Of a stretch of DNA of 64,000 nt, positions 58,399-64,000 are shown piece after piece (position 1 is the first letter of the stretch; each line of letters starts with the position of its first letter). The position numbers and the translations under genes are program-made. This DNA comes from Linnemannia hyalina. Lineage: Eukaryota; Mortierellomycota; Mortierellomycetes; Mortierellales; Mortierellaceae. The stretch spans positions 434,001 through 498,000 of the forward strand of contig JAHRHY010000025.1 in NCBI GenBank assembly GCA_019671135.1, in the 5' to 3' direction. The notes beneath the pieces were generated by a model. The model searched no databases, was not told the origin of the DNA, and worked only from the letters and a program-made list of their open reading frames with translations.

Positions 58399-61300
58399 AT
58401 GGCTAGAAAGACAAGGCAACGGGACCCACTTAACCCTCCTTTAGAAAATACCAACAACAACAACAACGCCACCAACACAACCAATCCTACAGCAGCAGCA
58501 AAAAGGACAGCTACTACCACTGTCACCTCCCCGCGGACAGCGAGCACCTCGACCTACAACACGAATGCAAGGGCATCCGCAATCTCAACCGCCTCCAATA
58601 TACCCTCCATCTCTTCAGCCTCTACTACCTCCATCGCCTCCATCGCCTCCATACCCTCCATCATATCCGTCGAGTCCGTCTCGACCATAACACCCGCAGC
58701 GTCGTCTCATAATACCAATACCAACAGCACAGCGTCAACAATGGCAACAGCAGCAGGCAAAAAGACAGCCTCGGCAGACAAGCCACGAGGACTCCTTGCA
58801 GGAGCGTTTAGCAAGAGTAAACGGAAGGACCGTCTTGGCAACAGCACCGGCAACAGCACCGGCAACAGCATCGACAACAAGAGCATTGAACAGGAGAGCA
58901 GCAGCAAGTCGAAAAGTAGAGAACAACCTGCCTTACTGCTGCCTCGCTTGCCGTCACTCGAAGACTTTGACTTCTCCCTCCCTTTTCTCACTGACGACTC
59001 CTCTTCAGTGGCCAGCAGCACGCCCGCAACAATAGCATCGACCACCCTGACTTCCTCGACGCCCGCATCGCCCGCCTCCTATTCTCACTCGACCTCTCGT
59101 CCCTTGCTCGCTGGCACCTCCTATTCCTCCTTTTCTCCCTCCAACAGTCAGTACCTCACCTCCCAGTCTCCCAGGGTCCAGGACTACTTTGGACCTTCCC
59201 CAACCTCTACCATTCGCCAACGGTCAATTGGTCACCCTCCCGCCAGTGGTAGCAGTACTTACAGCAACAACAGCAACCACAGTAGTGCCAGTAACTCCCG
59301 CCCAACAACAACAACCGCTATGCACTCCAAGGCCATGACCGACACCACCATCAGCGGTACGGGCACAATCGGGGGCCCTCTGGATCTCTCCCGCCTCGAG
59401 GTTACCAGCAACGACTCCTATATCCACTTTAACGACGATCTTTCTCCCAAACGGTCGTCATTCAAAGGTCTGGACCATCGCCGCACCAGCGATATCCACA
59501 TCACCAGCACCAGCACACGCAGCAGTGTTGATCAGGAACGAGGAAGGCCGCAACAACAACAGCAGCAGCAAACACGGGATGACCTCTTGAATCCAACACG
59601 TTTTGTTATACATCAACCTTCTCTCCCTGGATTCTCCAAGGCCTCCAGAGCAACCTCGCCTTCACCCTCCCTGACTTCGTCCGTGCTGTCAGACGAGAGT
59701 AGTGTCCATTCGTCCCTTCAACACCACGCTCAATCAATACAGCAGCTCCAACAACAACAACAACAGCAGCAGCAGCAGCGGTCAGGCCCCTCGTCTAAGG
59801 CCTCGATGGAATCATCTCATCAACAGCAACAACCAAAACAACAACAACAACCGCAACCGCAACAGCGACAACAAGATAAGCGACCTTCTTCGACCGCATC
59901 TGCCCCCGAAACTGCAACACGGCCCTCCTCTATCACGTTACCTACCATTGCACGAGCGCAAGAGGCACCTGCGTCGCTCACTCTCGCAGCCACCTCCACT
60001 CTCAACGGTAACGCTAGGGCAGCACAGACAGGAAGGTCGATTGGTAGAGGGGGTCCGTCGTCGTCCAGCCCACCTGTTGCCGGGTCTGCTCATCTGAGAC
60101 CAGCACAGCCCAAGCAGGTCCTGGATACCTTGCAGGAATCGCAAAGCCCGAACCTCCGCACTCGTCTATCGCGGTTGTTTCGACAGAACCCTAAATCGGA
60201 ACGGTCGTCCAGCCTTGAGCCTCGCCATCGTGTCCAGCAAAAGCAGCTTAACCAGGAGATTGCCCGGACTATGCCTCGGCTTAAGCAGCAACAACAACAG
60301 GAGCAGCAGTCGCCGTTGCAAGAACCCCAACCCCAACAACGACAACAACTACCACCTCAACAACGGTTACAGCAGCAACCATCATCCATACCAGTGCCAG
60401 TTCGACAAGTGCCTGCTTCTCAATCGGCACCCGCACCGGCACTGGTAGCAGCACCAACACCGGCACCAGCACCTCTGCCGTCATCAATCAGTACTCCATC
60501 GCCACAGTCGAGTCCAGTGTCGACACTAAAGAGTGATCCTCTTATTATACACTGGTACGAGGAACCCGAGGGGCGTGTTGCATCGCAAGGGGAGCAAAGG
60601 CAAGTGTCTGTCTACTTTTTTTTGTTGTTGTTTGTCCAATTTGCAGCTGACACATGGGGGGGGGTATAACATGAAGTACCGATGGCAGGTTACACTGGTT
60701 ATCACTTTTTTTTCTTGTATTCATGCAGTCGTCCCCGGGATGGCCCCATGGTGTTCTTTTACAGGAGTATATATAGAGCATGAGCATTCTGACACGACCG
60801 AGGGATACGAAAGGGGAAGGAAAACAGAAAAAGAAAATAAGGGAGGGGGAGGAGGGAAAAGGGGAACAAAAGTGTTTGCAGATCTGTCAGGAGTGTCGTT
60901 GCGCAATGGTCAGCCAGCCACAAGAAACTGGCTTGACATATAGTTTGAGAGAAACAGTGACATCTCTCTCTCTCTCTTCAGTACTTTGCAAGGTTATAGG
61001 ATAGGGAGTAGGTTCTTGGATGCATCAGGAAGGAAAGAAGGAAGAAAGGAGTGGTGCTAAAAGGAATAGCCAAACCTGCCGGAGAACGAACGAGAGCGAG
61101 CAATAAGAGGAGAAAGGGCTTGTTCAAGGAGTATGAATGAAAGATGGAGAGCGAGAAAAAGTGAGACATGAAGAGCGTTTTGTGCTGGCAACAGCTTTTA
61201 CAGCTCGGAATTTTAGCGTGGGTGGGGTGAGGAACAAAACAACCCATATCGAGAGCCATCCGATTCAGGAGGTTCATGGTTAATGAGCCAAGCAACGTCG

Positions 61301-64000
61301 TTATTATTTTCTTTGTTGCAAAAAAGAACGAGAAGAAAAAGAAAAAGAGATATTGCAATTATTGAAAGACAGAAGACGGAACGAGTGTGAGAGAGCCAAA
61401 GAGGCCATTGAGCGAAATGCGAACTGGCATTGTGCATTCACCAAAATGTCGCCTGGCTATCGAACGGTCTGTCAAGGAGAGTAATGTGTGCCCCTCCCCT
61501 GGTACCTGCTCCTTAATTTTACCCTCCCATTCGTTTAAAAACGAGACGTCCCCTTCTTCCTTGGGGATATATTAGTGCAATACTAAGATCAGCCATGGGG
61601 CCTTGGAATTCATAAACCTCTTGAGAAAATGGATCTCTCTACTCACTAACGTCCTCTCCTCTTCTTTGTTTGTTCCTTTCGCCTTTTCACTTCTCTTCTC
61701 AACCATTCTCCCCTCTCGCCCCCGTTTCCTCATCTCACAGCACTCCGCCCACGCCTGTCATAATCACCCTCCCAGCCACGGATAGCAACACATCAACATT
61801 GACACGGCAGCGGTCTAGGAGCTTCTCTGCAATCCCTGTTCCAACATCTTTTGCCCCTGGTATCCTCCCTTCGTCTCTCTCTCCCCCTGCATCGCCTCTC
61901 ACATCCGAGGCGGCCAAAGCCCGACAGCGCAGAGTGTCATCCGTCTCCAGCAGCCACAGCATTCGACAAGTCGGCGCATACGGAGGCGGTAGCAGAGGTC
62001 CCATGATGTCACCATCCAGGAAAGCCAACCCATACTACTCTGGCGTCATCGCCCGCTTCTCTAACGGCGGCAGACATTCGCCTCATGACCGTGATCATTC
62101 GTCGTCGCCATCGAAGCGGAGGAGTGTTGTTGCAGTTGGTGGCGAGCGTGCCAGAGTAGGAGCCGATCCCACATCAAGCCGTGACAAGTTGACGATGGCG
62201 GAAGTCACAGGTCAGAACCCACCAAAACCAGTAGTATCAGCCAAATCTCGTCCACTATCGACCGCATCAACTGTCAGCAGCATCGTGTCCGAAGCCAAGG
62301 AGAGGGAACCATTGCCACTATTACCGTCTCACCAGGAATCGACCGAGGAGTCCAATAACGAATTCATGAGGACTTTCCACTCCTCCTTCGTTTCAAGCCC
62401 CATCCAGGCACCGCTCATGTTTACGCCGACCTACGAAGAGGAGTACGATATTGAGAAGGACAGCATCAGGAACAGCATCCAAGGCTCACCCTTTTTTGCA
62501 AAAGCTACGCTTCCCTACACTAGAACCGTACCTATCGCACATGGCCCCCCTACCTACAACTCCCGCTCTGCCTCACCCCCATCTGGACGTACAGTCCCCA
62601 TCCCTCCGGAGATCAACACTCAGCTTGTAAGTCCATGGTCTAGACAGAAAACTGAAAATGCGTTATTAATTTTCAAGTGCGAACATTGACATCATTGCAT
62701 TGCCTTTTTCACATCAACTAGGCTGTTACAAGCGCGCAAACGATGGAATCGGCGAATGAACCCCAGTCTACAGGAGATTATGCGTCCAGCAGCATGAGCG
62801 ACGACCTGGACGTGGACTCACCCGACTCGCAATTCTCCTCACATGCTGGGTATGGTGAGCATGGAGGCGGAATCATCACGACTGAAGAAGGCTGGGATGA
62901 TGCCGAGTCACAGCAGGACAATCTGGGACCAAATGCGCCACCGATTGTGATGGTCCACCGGTCATCGATGGAGCACTCCATCCTTCCCGAGCAGCCCCCC
63001 TTTGCCCAAAACACCCGCCCGCTTTCGTCAGCATCGTCAGTCATGTCGTCCAACTCGACCAAGATGGTCCCTCCTGGTCCAGCCCACCTTACCTCGGTCG
63101 CCCAGTGGTCAGAGTCCAGCTACGATCCATGTGCCCCTATTCGGTGGGATGAACTGTTCGAGATGGATCCCAACAGCAAGGGACCGCTCTGGCTGAGTGG
63201 CCGCGAGTTGGGCCAGATCCCACACGAGTTCTTTGACGGACTGAGGAATTTGAGGGAGCTTTACCTGGATCACAACGACATCAAAGTGGTGCCTGACTCC
63301 CTCCTGAAACTCACCAAACTGGATGTCCTTGATCTCAGCTGCAACTCGATCAGTAGCTTCCACTCTGCGTTCAAGATGAAGAAGCTGAAGAACCTCCGAC
63401 GACTCAACTTGGACCACAACATGCTGACGGACATCTCGCCCATCTACAAGCTCAAGTCACTTCGGGAACTGCGAATGAACCACAACTTTGTCCCGTTCCT
63501 GGCGATCGCGATCCAGAACATGACCAAGCTCAAGATCCTCGCCATGGAGTCCAACTCACTCTCGACCCTGCCAGAGACGATGGGCAAGCTGGGGAACCTC
63601 TGTGAGTTGCGACTCTCGGATAATAACCTTCGAGCCCTGCCAGAGTCAATTGGATCGATCCGCACCCTTCAAGTTTTGGCCCTGCGTTCGAACCTGCTGG
63701 AGAGGCTGCCAGAATCATGGAAGGACATGGAGAACTTGTCGACATTGGATTTGGCTAGTAATAAGTTGACCAGCTTGCCCGCGGATATCGTTCGACTTCC
63801 CAAGCTGACGCACCTGGATCTCCACGACAACCAAATCCGCGCCTTGCCCGACAAGATTGGTCAACTCAGCAACTTGGTCGTCCTTCAACTCTGCAACAAC
63901 CAACTCCGGGAGCTTCCTCGCGATATTGGGCGTCTCAAGGATTTGCATGATCTTGTGCTCTCCTTCAACCAACTGCGGAAGCTACCAGACGAAATTGGAA
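58399..64000 (+). CDS. Long low-complexity plus leucine-rich-repeat protein (partial, runs off right edge)
   Basis: ATG 58399 starts a Ser/Thr/Asn/Gln-rich N-terminus with several poly-Gln tracts (about 390-470 and 630-660), open to 60599. I join this by a GC-AG intron (60600-61740, donor AG/GCAAGT) to 61741-62626, then across a normal intron (62627-62721) to 62722-64000. Phases match at both joins, but the 1141-bp intron is long for this window and two separate genes remain possible. From about residue 1185 typical leucine-rich repeats begin (LRELYLDHNDIKVVPDSL, LDVLDLSCNSI, LKILAMESNSLSTLPETM, LTHLDLHDNQIRALPDKI). At least eleven are visible before the window ends. N-terminal disorder plus LRRs recalls fungal adenylate cyclase or SOG2/RAM-type scaffolds. 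No Ras-association or cyclase domain is in view, so the function is left open. Confidence 0.6.

Noticed and set aside
57539..58406. Pro/Ser/Leu-rich ORFs upstream of the LRR gene
   Set aside because: Products of a long C/T-rich leader with no conserved motif.

Overview
The window is nuclear DNA of a filamentous fungus, most likely a Mortierellomycota member (Mortierella/Linnemannia/Podila type). This lineage is an inference. Genes carry mostly short introns (about 50-170 bp) with GTAAGT-like donors and pyrimidine-tract acceptors. Gene density is low, with 0.3-3.4 kb spacers. The protein families fit that group: ARM/P-loop STAND (NLR-like) proteins, F-box/LRR proteins, an S41 'ustP-like' peptidase, a GH5 endoglycoceramidase-like hydrolase and a Crypton. 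All exon joins were read by eye from splice signals and frame continuity; nothing was confirmed by transcripts or searches.

Layout. 1-159 is the tail of an unrecognised gene. 2163-4748 is an apparently intact Crypton tyrosine-recombinase gene with a GCR1_C-type DNA-binding region. Beside it lies a decayed hAT transposase on the opposite strand (about 4950-6230). 6858-9114 (-) is a secreted S41-family peptidase. 10890-13029 is a broken STAND/NLR-like gene that stops just after its P-loop. 14310-15699 is a decayed Old Yellow Enzyme (OYE) gene with two nonsense codons and a frameshift. 16345-19922 (-) is an ABCG half-transporter with an extracellular Cys-rich N-terminus.

22180-34260 (-) is a head-to-tail array of four paralogous flavin (class A type) monooxygenases. 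They share splice-site positions, including a 17-bp micro-exon. The two pairs differ by one intron that creates an 11-bp micro-exon, and short nearly identical tracts look like gene conversion. 34261-37644 is a gene-poor spacer with microsatellites and two doubtful ORFs.

From 37645 onward come an F-box/LRR gene, a TMEM86/YhhN lysoplasmalogenase-like membrane protein (-), a secreted GH5 endoglycoceramidase-like enzyme with a C-terminal ricin-type trefoil, and a second F-box/LRR gene. These are followed by a Zuotin/ZRF1-type J protein with two SANT domains (-). It is divergently paired with a protein carrying eleven AT-hook-like units. The last gene is a long LRR protein that runs off the right edge.

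The genes do not form one pathway. The one functional block is the monooxygenase array, a small tandem family undergoing duplication, intron change and conversion. The left third is transposon- and pseudogene-rich; the right third is mostly conserved cellular genes.
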